Assembly: GCA_036675275.1 (NCBI GenBank)
Contig: JAKFFG010000006.1
Span: 248,001-312,000, forward strand
DNA length: 64,000 nt
Direction of reading: 5' to 3'
From: Pollutimonas sp036675275
Lineage (GTDB): Bacteria > Pseudomonadota > Gammaproteobacteria > Burkholderiales > Burkholderiaceae_B
Positions 1-9,086 of the stretch are shown in pieces. A program made the position numbers and the translations under genes. Under the pieces are notes generated by a model. The model saw only the letters and a program-made list of their open reading frames with translations, ran no database searches and was not told the origin of the DNA. The stretch's first letter is position 1. Every line of letters begins with the position of its first letter.

Positions 1-1
1 C

Positions 2-1972
2 TCCGACCTGAAGGCGGCAAAGGCCAAGCTTGCCGACTTGTCGGACATCGTGGCGCAACGCGACCTGGCTTTGCGCCAGTATCAGCAATTGCACCATCCT
101 GTTACGGCGGCCGATGTGCTGCGCGCCCGTGAACAGCGTGATGACACGTGGCATTCCCTGCGCAACGGCGAAGTGTCGCTGGAGTCGGGCGCACTGGCAT
201 TCGAGGAGACCATAGCGCGGGCTGACGGCTTGGCCGATGCCCGGCTGGACAATGTCCAGGAGGCTGCCGAGCTCCAAAGTCGGAAGCATCACTACGAGCA
301 GGAGTTGCAAAAGCGCGACCATGCCGCAGAGCTGTGCCGGGCGGCTGAAGCCAGAGTGGCGCAGTTCGAAGACGAATGGTTGGCCACATGCAACAGTCTG
401 GGTGTGCCCGGCATGCCGCTGGATACCGTGCCAGACTGGCTGGTGCAGAAAGACAAGGCGCTGGCCGCGGTTCAACAAGTGTCGCTGGCCACGCGAGAGC
501 ACGACGCGACAGCGGCTGCGCACAGTGCCGTTCGCGACGGTTTACAGGAAGCGTTGCGCGCGGCGGGTTTGTTTCCGGAGGAAGCCGACAGCATGGTGGT
601 CTGCCGTTTGCGTGCCCAGGAATACATCAATGCAGCGCAGGCGGCCAACGTCAGGCGCGCGGCCTTGTCCGATCAATTGACTGAAGCCCAACCGGTGCTG
701 GTGGCCTTGCAGCAAGCGAGCCGGACGGCGGCAAGCGATATGGAACGATGGAAAGACGAATGGACTGGCGCCTTGGCCGCGGTCGGTTTAGGCGTCGATA
801 CCTCCGCGGCCGAGGTGCAGGCCGCGCTGGGCTTGATGGAAACCGTCGCGGAAAAACTGAAGTTGCTACGCCAGCGCCAAGTCGAGCAGATAGATGTCAT
901 GCGCAATGAATTAAAAGGTTTTCAGGGCATGGCGGATCGCCTGCTGCAAGCGTTGGAACCCGGCTCGGCGAGTGTCGAGGCGGCGCAGGCCGGTCGCGAC
1001 TTGATGGCGCGGCTTCATGCGGCACGGCAGGCGCAGGAACAGGCCACTGGTGTACGCCGCGAAATGCAGCATGTTCATGCACAGTTGCAACAGGCCGACG
1101 AATCCATTCAATCGGCCAGCGCAGGCTTGCGACCCTTGTTTCAGCGCGCGGGCGTTGTTGACAAAGAGGATCTCAGACATGCCATAGCGCAATCCGATCG
1201 GCACCGAACTCTGCGGGACAGGGTAAGCAGAGAATTGGCCGAGCTATTGGCGAAAGGCGACGGCTACACGCGTGTGCAGATACAAGAGGAAGTGGAAAGC
1301 GCGGACCAGGCGCAATTGCCCGCGCAACTGGATGCCTTGGGGGCCGACATCGACGTTGGTACGAGCGAACAGACGCGTCTGGCCGTGGATCTCGCGGACG
1401 CCGTCCGCAAGCTGGATGCCATTGCCGGCACGGACGCCGCCGCCAAAGCCGAGTCGCAACGTCAGCAGGCGCTCGCAAGCATGGCCGACGCGGCTGAGCG
1501 ATATATCAAGGTGTATACCGCTGCACGGCTGTTGAGATGGTCCATAGACCGTTATCGGGAGCAAAAACAGGGGCCCATGCTGGCCAGGGCAGGCGCGATA
1601 TTTTCCCGGCTGACGCTCGGATCGTTTCAACGACTGGCCGTTGATTTCGATCGTGAGCCCATGATACTGGAAGGCCTGCGCAGCGACGGTGCGAGAGTGG
1701 GCATCGGCGGAATGAGCGACGGAACACGCGATCAGCTATACCTGGCGTTGCGACTGGCGGCACTGGAACTCCATCTTCAACAGGCCCCGGCGCTGCCGTT
1801 CATTGCCGACGATCTGTTCATCAATTACGACGATAAGCGGGCCGAAGCGGGCCTGCAGGCGCTCGCCGACCTGTCGCAGAGCACGCAGGTTATTTTCCTG
1901 AGCCACCATGGTCATTTGCTTCCGGCGGCCCGCAAGGTCTTGGGCAAGGACTTGAATGTGGTGATGTTGTAA
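2..1972 (+). CDS. YhaN-like AAA/SMC-type ATPase, 3' part only
   Basis: The reading frame is open to the left window edge, so the N-terminus and the Walker A loop lie outside. The visible 656 residues are mostly Ala/Glu/Gln-rich coiled coil, followed by a C-terminal ATPase half: an ABC-signature-like GGMSDGTRDQLYLALRLA segment, a Walker B strand ending in FIADDLF, and the switch histidines in LSHHGHLL. This is the architecture of YhaN, an SbcC/Rad50-like protein usually encoded just after the nuclease subunit YhaO; that partner would be expected upstream, outside the window. A role in DNA end metabolism is inferred from the family. It ends 25 bp before the convergent AEC transporter gene, and no clear terminator separates them. 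Confidence 0.8.
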   Translation, partial: SDLKAAKAKLADLSDIVAQRDLALRQYQQLHHPVTAADVLRAREQRDDTWHSLRNGEVSLESGALAFEETIARADGLADARLDNVQEAAELQSRKHHYEQELQKRDHAAELCRAAEARVAQFEDEWLATCNSLGVPGMPLDTVPDWLVQKDKALAAVQQVSLATREHDATAAAHSAVRDGLQEALRAAGLFPEEADSMVVCRLRAQEYINAAQAANVRRAALSDQLTEAQPVLVALQQASRTAASDMERWKDEWTGALAAVGLGVDTSAAEVQAALGLMETVAEKLKLLRQRQVEQIDVMRNELKGFQGMADRLLQALEPGSASVEAAQAGRDLMARLHAARQAQEQATGVRREMQHVHAQLQQADESIQSASAGLRPLFQRAGVVDKEDLRHAIAQSDRHRTLRDRVSRELAELLAKGDGYTRVQIQEEVESADQAQLPAQLDALGADIDVGTSEQTRLAVDLADAVRKLDAIAGTDAAAKAESQRQQALASMADAAERYIKVYTAARLLRWSIDRYREQKQGPMLARAGAIFSRLTLGSFQRLAVDFDREPMILEGLRSDGARVGIGGMSDGTRDQLYLALRLAALELHLQQAPALPFIADDLFINYDDKRAEAGLQALADLSQSTQVIFLSHHGHLLPAARKVLGKDLNVVML

Positions 1973-1997
1973 GAGGGCGGACGATTCACGCAGGGGT

Positions 1998-2927
1998 TCA
2001 GGTCAGCAAGCCTATCATCAGGCTGATCGTGCCGAACGATAGAACCGTTGACACCAGCAGGGCGGCCGCGCATCGTTCTTCCAGTCCGTAGCGTTGGCCG
2101 AATATTGGATAGATGCTGAGCATGGGCGCGCTGGCAAACAGCAGTCCTGCAGTTTTCAAGCCGGGGTCCATGTTCGGCGCCAGCAAGAAGGCCAGAAAGA
2201 TGGCAATCGGGTGCGCCACCAGCTTGCCGACTGCTATCTGGGTTATATCCGCCATCAAGCCGCGGGCCTTCAGGCCATATAGTGTGCCGCCGATCACGAA
2301 CAACGCCACTGGTGCGGATGCGCCGGCGAGCATATCGATGACCTGCATGGCGATGAGCGGCAGCTCTACCTCCAGCAAGGAAAGTATCAGTCCAGTGGCA
2401 ATAGCGATAATCAGCGGGCTTTTGGTCAGGCGCCGGGCGGTGCGCAGCAGAATGACCAGGCGTGGTGCGCCCGAATGCTGACCGGTCTCGGCCAGTGCCA
2501 GCGCCATCGGTATTATTACCAGCGTTTCAACCATGATGGCCATGGCCACCCCCAGCGCAGCCGAGGGTCCTACCACCATGGCGGCCACCGGGTAGCCGAT
2601 GAATCCGCTATTGGACGCCGACATCCCCAGGCCGGCCATGGCGCTGCTGCCGACATTCTGCTTCAATCGCTTCCGGAAAATGAAAAAACCCAGGCTGAAG
2701 GCAAGCAGTGAACCCGCGGTGTAAGCAAGCAGAAACTCGACGTTGACGATTTCATGGAATGGCCTTTCCGCCATGCCTTTGATAATGAGGGCCGGCAGTG
2801 CCAATGTGATGACAAAGCTGCCCATGCCTCTTATTTGTTCGCGCGTCACAAGCTGGGCACGGGTGGCGAGAAAACCGATACCGATCAATATGAAAATCGG
2901 CGCTGTGACAGAGAGTATTTGCAGCAT
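1998..2927 (-). CDS. AEC (auxin efflux carrier) family transporter
   Basis: This 309-residue, very hydrophobic protein has about ten predicted membrane segments. It has the two-part layout of the AEC/malonate-transporter family (MdcF, YfdV type), starting MLQILSVTAPIFILIGIGFLA and carrying a middle basic loop near RTARRLTKSPL. Family members are inner-membrane carriers for small carboxylates or auxin-like acids; the substrate here cannot be told. It stands alone, convergent with the ATPase gene and divergent from the ABC uptake operon, with 162 bp between the two start codons that must hold both promoters. The start ATG at 2927 has no strong ribosome binding site. Confidence 0.85.
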   Translation of the reverse strand: MLQILSVTAPIFILIGIGFLATRAQLVTREQIRGMGSFVITLALPALIIKGMAERPFHEIVNVEFLLAYTAGSLLAFSLGFFIFRKRLKQNVGSSAMAGLGMSASNSGFIGYPVAAMVVGPSAALGVAMAIMVETLVIIPMALALAETGQHSGAPRLVILLRTARRLTKSPLIIAIATGLILSLLEVELPLIAMQVIDMLAGASAPVALFVIGGTLYGLKARGLMADITQIAVGKLVAHPIAIFLAFLLAPNMDPGLKTAGLLFASAPMLSIYPIFGQRYGLEERCAAALLVSTVLSFGTISLMIGLLT

Positions 2928-3089
2928 TGTTCCCGCTTGATGCGGACAGTAGAAAGGTAGGGCTGGATTTTACGCCTGGCCGCTGGCTTCTATATTTCCA
3001 AGTCGAATAAGCAAAGACAATAAAAGTTCTTGTAGGGCATTAGACGGAAAAGTAAAGTGCGATATAACCCAATCGCAAGATGAGACTTA

Positions 3090-3863
3090 ATGAAGCTGTC
3101 CTTCAAGAATATAGAAAAGCAGTTTTCCGGCCTTCCGGTCATCGAGAACTTCAGCCGTGAAATCCAGGACGGTGAGCTGGTGGCACTGGTAGGACCGTCC
3201 GGCTGCGGCAAATCGACACTTTTGCATATCGCCGCGGGTCTGGAAAAGCCGTCGGGGGGCGCCATACTGGCTGATGGATCGCCAATTCTTGGGCCCAATC
3301 CCGAACGCACCCTGATGTTTCAGGAAAACGCGCTCTATCCTTGGTTGACCCTGGAACAGAATGTGTCGTTGGCGCTTGAGTTTCAGAAAATCGACAAGCT
3401 GCAGTCGCGCAAGAGCGCCCGCGAATGGCTAAAGAAAGTCAACTTGCAGGGCTTTGAAGACTACTTCCCGCACCAGGTTTCGGGCGGCATGCGCCAGAGG
3501 GCTGCGCTGGCACGCGCGTTCATATCGAATCCCAAGGCACTGCTGCTGGACGAGCCCTTTGGGGCACTGGACGCGCTTACTCGCATGACGCTGCAAGATG
3601 CGCTGCGCCAACTGATACGTGAAACCGGCCCAACCGTATTGCTGGTCACGCACGACGTCGATGAAGCCCTGTTCCTGGCAGACCGCATACTGGTCTTCAG
3701 TTCACGCCCGGCCACGGTGCTGAAGGAGTTCAGTCTGGCGCAGCACGAGAAGACGCATGACCTGTCGGAATTCGCGGCCATGCGCAGAGAAATTTTAGGT
3801 CTACTGGGGATTCATGCCGAACAGGATGAAGTCGCCAAATCAATCGAGGAAATGGAAATATGA
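3090..3863 (+). CDS. ABC transporter ATP-binding protein, SsuB/TauB/NrtD type
   Basis: This is a 257-residue ATPase subunit with Walker A GPSGCGKST, a Q-loop in MFQENALYPWLT, signature VSGGMRQRAALARA, Walker B ALLLDEPFGALD and switch histidine VTHDVDEA. The tryptophan in the Q-loop stretch and the overall length are typical of nitrate/sulfonate/taurine/pyrimidine-precursor importers. Its 3' end overlaps the binding-protein gene by 4 bp (ATGA), so translation is probably coupled. First gene of an operon with a NMT1-like binding protein, a permease and a second binding protein. The substrate is not identifiable from sequence. Confidence 0.9.
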   Translation: MKLSFKNIEKQFSGLPVIENFSREIQDGELVALVGPSGCGKSTLLHIAAGLEKPSGGAILADGSPILGPNPERTLMFQENALYPWLTLEQNVSLALEFQKIDKLQSRKSAREWLKKVNLQGFEDYFPHQVSGGMRQRAALARAFISNPKALLLDEPFGALDALTRMTLQDALRQLIRETGPTVLLVTHDVDEALFLADRILVFSSRPATVLKEFSLAQHEKTHDLSEFAAMRREILGLLGIHAEQDEVAKSIEEMEI

Positions 3864-4855
3864 AGCTGTCACGTTTATTGATCCCTGCATTGGCCGCGCT
3901 GGTCATGGCCGGGCAGGCTGTTGCCGCCGACAAGTTCAAGATCGGCTATCTGCGCGTCATGGACGACGCCCAGGTCATCGCTGCGTATGAAGGCGGCTTC
4001 TACAAGAAGCACGGCCTGGATGTCGAACTGGTCGAGTTCAAGTCGGGCACCGACTTGATCAAGGCTATCGTGGGAGGCCAGCTGGACACCGGCGTGCTGG
4101 GATTTACCAATGCCGCATCGTGGTCGTCCAAGGGCGCGGACTTGAAAGTAGTGGGCGGAGCCCAACATGGTTTTCACGCCATCCTGGTGCGTGACGATGC
4201 CAATATCAAGGACGTCGCCGGCCTGAAGGGCCATACCCTGGCTTCGCAAAAAGAAGGCAGCACAGCCGATACCGTGTTGCGTGGTGTCGTCTTGAAAAAC
4301 GCCAACCTCGCGCCAACTGATCTGACCATCATGGGTGTAAGCCCGCAAGTGGCTGTCCAGTCGCTGGTCGGAGGCCGCGTGGATGCTGCGTTTCTGTTCG
4401 AACCGCAGGCCAGCATCGCCCAGTTGATCGCCCCGGTGACGCAGATCTACGAAATCGGTGAAGTGTGGCCTTTTCCCTGCATGGTCGTCATTACGTCCGG
4501 CGATGTATTGAAGAGCAATAAAGAAGCCGTATGGAAATCCCTGGATGCCCAGCGCGAGGCAATTGAATTGATGGAGAACAAGCCCGACGAGGCAGCCAAG
4601 CTTATCGCCGGCTACTTTATTGCCGAGCCCACGCTCAAGACACTCAAGCATGGCGACGTGCCTCGTGAAAAAATCATAAGCGATGCCATCAAGAGCCAGA
4701 CCTTCAGCGCTGTGCTGACGCCCAAGGAACTGGACCGCATGCAGGAGATCGCCAATCTAATGCAGGAGTCGGGTGCCTTGAAGACCAAGGATGGTTCCGA
4801 ATTCGTCGTCAAGAATATTATCGACCTGGAATGGCAGAACACACGAAAGCTGTAG
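3860..4855 (+). CDS. ABC transporter periplasmic substrate-binding protein, NMT1/SsuA-like
   Basis: The 331-residue protein has a clear Sec signal peptide (positively charged MKLSRL, hydrophobic core, AxA-type site near AVAADKF). A NMT1/THI5-like binding domain follows, with IGYLRVMDDAQVIAAYEGGFYKKHGLDVELVEFKSGTD split over its first lobe. Such proteins bind small organic anions or heteroaromatic precursors and deliver them to a BPD-type permease. The ATGA overlap with the ATPase gene and the permease gene downstream place it in one import system. A stem-loop lies in the 129 bp before the permease gene, which may raise the level of binding-protein mRNA relative to the permease. Confidence 0.88.
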   Translation: MKLSRLLIPALAALVMAGQAVAADKFKIGYLRVMDDAQVIAAYEGGFYKKHGLDVELVEFKSGTDLIKAIVGGQLDTGVLGFTNAASWSSKGADLKVVGGAQHGFHAILVRDDANIKDVAGLKGHTLASQKEGSTADTVLRGVVLKNANLAPTDLTIMGVSPQVAVQSLVGGRVDAAFLFEPQASIAQLIAPVTQIYEIGEVWPFPCMVVITSGDVLKSNKEAVWKSLDAQREAIELMENKPDEAAKLIAGYFIAEPTLKTLKHGDVPREKIISDAIKSQTFSAVLTPKELDRMQEIANLMQESGALKTKDGSEFVVKNIIDLEWQNTRKL

Positions 4856-4942
4856 TAATTCGCTGATGTGACTGCCTTGCTGCAGCAGGCGTTTGAACGC
4901 GTCGTTTTGATTCCCCATTTCAGGCAATTCGCCCTTATTTGG

Positions 4943-4968
4943 AGATGGCCGGCATAGCCCGGCCATCT
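4943..4968 (+). promoter_or_regulatory. Intercistronic stem-loop between binding protein and permease genes
   Basis: A perfect 10-bp inverted repeat (arms 4943-4952 and 4959-4968, AGATGGCCGG and its complement) encloses a 6-base loop and is followed by TGATTTT. It resembles a weak intrinsic terminator or a 3'-end-protecting hairpin, and sits 17 bp before the permease ATG. In binding-protein-dependent operons such hairpins commonly let the binding protein be made in excess; that role is inferred. Confidence 0.65.
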
Positions 4969-4984
4969 TGATTTTGAAGCATTT

Positions 4985-5758
4985 ATGAGCACCCAGATTC
5001 GTCTCTCCGGTTACCGAAAGAAACTTGCCATGGTCGTGGCAATCGCGGCTATTTTATTGTTCTGGCAGATCGCTGCCTGGATACTTCCCGACTTCCTCAT
5101 GCCTGGCGTTCCGTCGGTCATGGTTCGTCTCTGGGAAGACGTCCAAACGGCCGAATTTCGCAGCGTGCTGGCGGGCAGCCTGACGCGCCTTGGTTTTGGA
5201 TATGGCTTTGCCTTGCTGTTCGGCATCGGTTTCGGACTGATAGGCGCCGTGCTGTTCTTCTTTCGCGAAGTGCTTAAGTCGGCCATTATCATTCTGCAAT
5301 CCATTCCGTCTATCGCCTGGGTGCCCTTGTTCCTGATCATGATGGGATTCGGCAATATGCCCATCATCGTCGTCATTGCGCTGGCTGCGTTTTTCCCCGC
5401 TGCGTTGTCGGTCATGAACGCCACCGAGAGCGTGCAGAATGTTCATGTGTCCGCCGCGCGAGTCATGGGGGCGAGCCGCTGGGAAATGCTCAAGCGCGTG
5501 TACCTGCCCGCAGTCATGCCTGAACTCATCACCGGTGCGCAGCTTGCATTCGGCAACGCCTGGCGTGCCCTGATTTCGGCCGAGATGCTGATCGGCTTCG
5601 GTCAGGGGCTGGGCCGCTCGCTGGCCTATGCGGGTGAAACGGCCGACATGATAGGTGTGATGGCCAATATTCTTACTATTGCAATTCTGGCGACCTTGAT
5701 CGACCAGGTCATTCTTGAAAACTTGAAGCGCAAGCTGTTGCGCTACCAGTACGTATAA
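4985..5758 (+). CDS. ABC transporter permease, SsuC/TauC type
   Basis: This 257-residue inner-membrane protein has about six membrane segments and the BPD_transp_1 coupling loop: the EAA motif is visible as ARVMGASRWEMLKRVYLPAVMPELITG. It pairs with the ATPase encoded at 3090 and the binding protein encoded at 3860. The start ATG follows the intercistronic stem-loop. The next gene begins one base after the stop codon, so a fourth cistron is translated from the same mRNA. Confidence 0.9.
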   Translation: MSTQIRLSGYRKKLAMVVAIAAILLFWQIAAWILPDFLMPGVPSVMVRLWEDVQTAEFRSVLAGSLTRLGFGYGFALLFGIGFGLIGAVLFFFREVLKSAIIILQSIPSIAWVPLFLIMMGFGNMPIIVVIALAAFFPAALSVMNATESVQNVHVSAARVMGASRWEMLKRVYLPAVMPELITGAQLAFGNAWRALISAEMLIGFGQGLGRSLAYAGETADMIGVMANILTIAILATLIDQVILENLKRKLLRYQYV

Positions 5759-5759
5759 A

Positions 5760-6587
5760 GTGAGGGTCCTTGCCTTGAACCGCCATATGACCGCTGTTCG
5801 TGCGCTACTTGCTGCCACGTTGTCGTATGCCTGCATGGCAGGCGTCGCGGCGCATGCCGGCCAGGGGCTTGCTTCCGGCGATACCCTGGTGGCCGGTGTG
5901 CAGTATGTGCCCCCGCCGTTCGTCGCGGGCGCCAAGGTGCGCACTCAGGAGGACATCGCCACCGCTCTCGTTGCGGACCTAGCGAAACGGCTGTCCCTGC
6001 CAGGGCAAACTGTTGTCGCCGATCCGGCCCGGCCGGAGGCTTTGCTCGAGACGGGAAAAGCGGAATTGCTGCTTTTGCCTATCGGCAAATCAGAGGTTTC
6101 CGCTACGACGACGGTGTCGATACCTGCTGGTCATTCATCAGGCGCCATGGCGGTCATGCGCACTGACACTGATATAAAGACTTGGGACCAGTTGGAGGGC
6201 CGTACAGTCTGCATGTCCGAGGGTGGGCGCTACGTGGGCCAGATGGCCGCAAGGTACGGCGCCGTGGAGAAGTTGTTCAAGGCGCCCGCCGATTCTTTGC
6301 TGGCGTTGCGTATTGGTGGCTGCGACGCTGCGGTGCATGACAGCGCCATGTTGAATGAGCTGATCAAGCTTCCTGAGTGGAAGAAGTTTTCCGCCCGTTT
6401 GGCGGTCACGGACATCGCGCCGCTTGTCTTTGTTATCCCATCTGATGATGTGCAGTCGCGGGACACCTTGAATACCGTGATCAAGGACTGGACAGACAGC
6501 CGCTATCTTGAGAAGCTGGTCAAACTAGCCGCACGCGATATTGCATTCGAAGTGTATCTTGACCAGACTGTTACGGATTGCCATTAG
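5760..6587 (+). CDS. Second periplasmic binding protein (family 3-like) in the ABC operon
   Basis: The 275-residue product has a signal peptide (hydrophobic ALLAATLSYACMAGVAA, cleavage near AHA) and a two-lobe solute-binding fold like SBP_bac_3: VAGVQYVPPPFV at the first strand, and GRTVCMSEGGRYVGQMAARYG and DAAVHDSAMLNELIK in the second lobe. The start is uncertain: GTG at 5760 lies one base after the permease stop, and ATG at 5787 is also possible and still leaves a full signal peptide. It has no similarity that I can see to the NMT1-like protein of the same operon. It may present a different ligand to the same permease or act as a sensor; both are inference. Confidence 0.72.
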   Translation: MRVLALNRHMTAVRALLAATLSYACMAGVAAHAGQGLASGDTLVAGVQYVPPPFVAGAKVRTQEDIATALVADLAKRLSLPGQTVVADPARPEALLETGKAELLLLPIGKSEVSATTTVSIPAGHSSGAMAVMRTDTDIKTWDQLEGRTVCMSEGGRYVGQMAARYGAVEKLFKAPADSLLALRIGGCDAAVHDSAMLNELIKLPEWKKFSARLAVTDIAPLVFVIPSDDVQSRDTLNTVIKDWTDSRYLEKLVKLAARDIAFEVYLDQTVTDCH

Positions 6588-6603
6588 GGCCTGTTAACAG
6601 ATC

Positions 6604-7149
6604 CTAGTCCTGTATTCCGCGACGCTGCCGCATGGCGCGACCAATACAAGTGATCGCATCGTCGCTCAACAGGCGACCGGCCATGGGAAGCAGCTCGTCG
6701 TCTTCGCGCTTCATATGGCTTTCGTACAAATCAACAAAGCTGGCCACCTGGTCCTGGTCGAGCAGGGCGTGTTCGCCCGCTTCTATCTGCTGCAATACCG
6801 GCTTCAAGCCTTTCCACATTGCCTCGAGCCGACGGTGGTCTGCCGTCAGGCCTTCTATCAGTTCGCGGATACAGATTGCGTCGGATCCGGCCATGGATTC
6901 GACCAGGGCGGGAAACAAATCCTGCTCCTCGTCGGCATGATGATGAAGCGCGGCTGTTTCAAAATAGCGCATGATGGCGGTGGCGGCCGTGCTGGCTTGC
7001 GCGTCGCTGCCATGTCGGCGCAGGTGCGCCGACAGGCGTACCAGGGTAGAGCATTGACGCTCGATGCGATGATGGCATGCGGCCAGCATTTCAAGCGGAA
7101 CTTCGACACTGGCTGTCGGACCGGAGTAGCCGGGAAAGTCTTTACTCAT
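6604..7149 (-). CDS. Hemerythrin HHE domain protein
   Basis: The 181-residue protein carries the four-helix hemerythrin pattern. Iron ligands are visible as H in MLAACHHRIERQC, HHHADEEQDLFP, LTADHRRLEAMW and the LYESHMKREDDELLPMA helix. I chose ATG at 7149 rather than the longer frame because it overlaps the cysE stop by 8 bp, pointing to translational coupling. HHE proteins bind O2 or respond to NO/redox stress or store iron; some (RIC/YtfE) act on Fe-S cluster repair. Coupling to serine acetyltransferase suggests a link with cysteine supply for sulfur or Fe-S chemistry, which is inference. Confidence 0.85.
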   Translation of the reverse strand: MSKDFPGYSGPTASVEVPLEMLAACHHRIERQCSTLVRLSAHLRRHGSDAQASTAATAIMRYFETAALHHHADEEQDLFPALVESMAGSDAICIRELIEGLTADHRRLEAMWKGLKPVLQQIEAGEHALLDQDQVASFVDLYESHMKREDDELLPMAGRLLSDDAITCIGRAMRQRRGIQD

Positions 7150-8086
7150 GATGTCGTTCAGTAGTGCCGTGGACGGCCGGGTCGCAGCTTTGCATGCCTT
7201 GCGAGTCGGCTTGCGTAACGTGTCCTTCCGGCGGGACATCGTCGATGAGCCACACATTGCCGCCCACGGTGCATCCTTTCCCGAGTGTTACCCGGCCCAG
7301 GATGGTCGCCCCTGCATAGATGACGACATCGTCTTCAACAATGGGGTGACGCGGCAGGCCTTTTTCCAGCTTGCCATTGCCATCAGTAGGAAAGCGCTTG
7401 GCGCCCAGAGTAACCGCCTGGTAAATGCGAACCCGTTCGCCGATGATGCTGGTCTCGCCGATGACCACACCGGTTCCGTGATCGATGAAGAAGCTGGCGC
7501 CGATGCGTGCGCCCGGATGTATGTCGATACCCGTTTGCGAGTGCGCGAGCTCGGCGGACATGCGGGCCAGCAGCGGAAGATCCTGGTTATAGAACTGATG
7601 CGCAATGCGGTGATGGATCATGGCCAGTACGCCGGGGTAACACAGCAGAACTTCGTCTACGCTGCGTGCGGCCGGGTCGCCGTGGTAGGCCGCCAGGACG
7701 TCGGTGTCGAGCAATCGTCGGATTTCGGGCAGGGCGGCGGCGAAGGCTTGTACGGCCGTGGTCGCCCGGGCCTCGATTTCGCATTCATCCAGGCCCTGGT
7801 GCCGCGTCTGATACTGGAGCTCGAGGCAAACCTGGCGCAGCAGGGCATGTAGCGTCGAGTCCAGCGTGTGGCCAATGTAGAAGTCTTCACTTTCCTGGCG
7901 CAGGTCCAGTGGGCCCAGGCGCATGGGAAACAGCACGCCTTTGAGATCGTCGAGTATCTTGGTCAGAGCCTGCGGCGAAGGGAATTCGCGGCCACCAGGC
8001 TCGCGCGAGCGGCCCTGGGCGGTGCGCCAGTCTTGACGTATGGCATTGAGGGAATTGACGATGGGGTTAATGTCGAAAACTGCCAT
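7142..8086 (-). CDS. cysE: Serine O-acetyltransferase, EpsC type
   Basis: The enzyme makes O-acetylserine from serine and acetyl-CoA, the first step of cysteine synthesis in the cytoplasm. The 314 residues show an N-terminal helical region (FDINPIVNSLNAIRQDW start, as in EpsC-type SATs) and a C-terminal left-handed hexapeptide-repeat domain: DIHPGARIGASFFIDHG, GVVIGETSIIGERV, VTLGAKRFP, and HPIVEDDVVIYAGATILG. The catalytic His-Asp pair lies in the FIDHGTG region. This long form with the EpsC N-terminus is common in beta-proteobacteria. The hemerythrin gene overlaps its 3' end by 8 bp. Confidence 0.9.
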   Translation of the reverse strand: MAVFDINPIVNSLNAIRQDWRTAQGRSREPGGREFPSPQALTKILDDLKGVLFPMRLGPLDLRQESEDFYIGHTLDSTLHALLRQVCLELQYQTRHQGLDECEIEARATTAVQAFAAALPEIRRLLDTDVLAAYHGDPAARSVDEVLLCYPGVLAMIHHRIAHQFYNQDLPLLARMSAELAHSQTGIDIHPGARIGASFFIDHGTGVVIGETSIIGERVRIYQAVTLGAKRFPTDGNGKLEKGLPRHPIVEDDVVIYAGATILGRVTLGKGCTVGGNVWLIDDVPPEGHVTQADSQGMQSCDPAVHGTTERHHE

Positions 8087-8186
8087 GGATTAATGCGCTC
8101 CGGCCTGGGTTCTGCAATCAAGCGTTATCGTTATGTGTCTAGGGTAAGTATGATACCAATCTATTTGCCAGTGCTGAACCGGACCC

Positions 8187-9086
8187 ATGGATCACAAACT
8201 TACCCCGTCGACCGCTTTGTTGCTTGTTGTTCCTCCGTTACTTTGGGCTGGCAATGCCGTTGTAGGGCGTCTTATCAGCGATTTGATACCGCCCATCACG
8301 CTCAACTTCCTGCGCTGGGCCATTGCCTTCCTGATCTTGCTGCCCGTCGGCTATTCCATATTCCGCAAGGGCTCCGGCTTATGGACGAACTACTGGCGCT
8401 ATGCCGTCCTCGGGCTGCTGGGTATCGGCCTTTATAACGCCTTGCAATACATAGCACTGCATACCTCGACGCCCATGAACGTGACCCTGGTCGGCGCCAG
8501 CATGCCGGTGTGGATGCTTCTGATAGGCTTTCTGTTCTTTGATGCCAAGGTGGCGCGCAAGCAGGTGATAGGCGCCATCCTGTCCGTCATCGGCGTACTG
8601 GTTGTACTGAGCCACGGCGAATGGCGTCAATTGCTGGGATTGCGTTTCGTGGCCGGCGACGTCTTCATGATAGTGGCCACCATGGTGTGGTCTTTTTATA
8701 GCTGGTCGCTCAGCCAGTCCCGCGATCCCGAAGGAATACGCCGTAACTGGGCGACCTTCCTGCTGGCGCAGATTTCATTTGGCGTGGCGTGGTCGGGCGT
8801 TTTCGCCGCCGGCGAATGGGCGCTTACCGATAGCGCCATCCATTGGGGCTGGCCCCTGACAGCCGGTCTGGCCTATGTCGCCGTCGGTCCGGCCATTATC
8901 GCCTTTCGCTGCTGGGGGCTGGGCGTGCAGCGCGCGGGACCCAACACGGCGGGGTTCTTCAATAATCTGACGCCCTTGTTTGCCGCGCTGATGTCCTCGG
9001 CATTCCTGGGCGAGATGCCGCAGGCCTACCATGGCGCCGCATTTGCGTTGATTGTCAGCGGGATAGTGCTGTCGTCCCGGCGATAG
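8187..9086 (+). CDS. DMT family (EamA) transporter
   Basis: This is a 299-residue protein with ten predicted membrane helices in two repeated EamA domains. The first repeat has WAGNAVVGRLISDLIPPITLNFLRW split over its length; the second ends LTPLFAALMSSAFLGEMP, the usual signature of the last EamA helices. Family members export amino acids or other small metabolites; the substrate is unknown. Its last 32 bp overlap the convergent HxlR-type gene, so no terminator fits between the two. Confidence 0.87.
   Translation: MDHKLTPSTALLLVVPPLLWAGNAVVGRLISDLIPPITLNFLRWAIAFLILLPVGYSIFRKGSGLWTNYWRYAVLGLLGIGLYNALQYIALHTSTPMNVTLVGASMPVWMLLIGFLFFDAKVARKQVIGAILSVIGVLVVLSHGEWRQLLGLRFVAGDVFMIVATMVWSFYSWSLSQSRDPEGIRRNWATFLLAQISFGVAWSGVFAAGEWALTDSAIHWGWPLTAGLAYVAVGPAIIAFRCWGLGVQRAGPNTAGFFNNLTPLFAALMSSAFLGEMPQAYHGAAFALIVSGIVLSSRR

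Noticed and set aside
3029..3067. Promoter for the ABC operon from TTGTAG/TTAGAC and TATAAC boxes
   Set aside because: Only the TATAAC box is reasonable; the -35 candidates fit poorly or with the wrong spacing.
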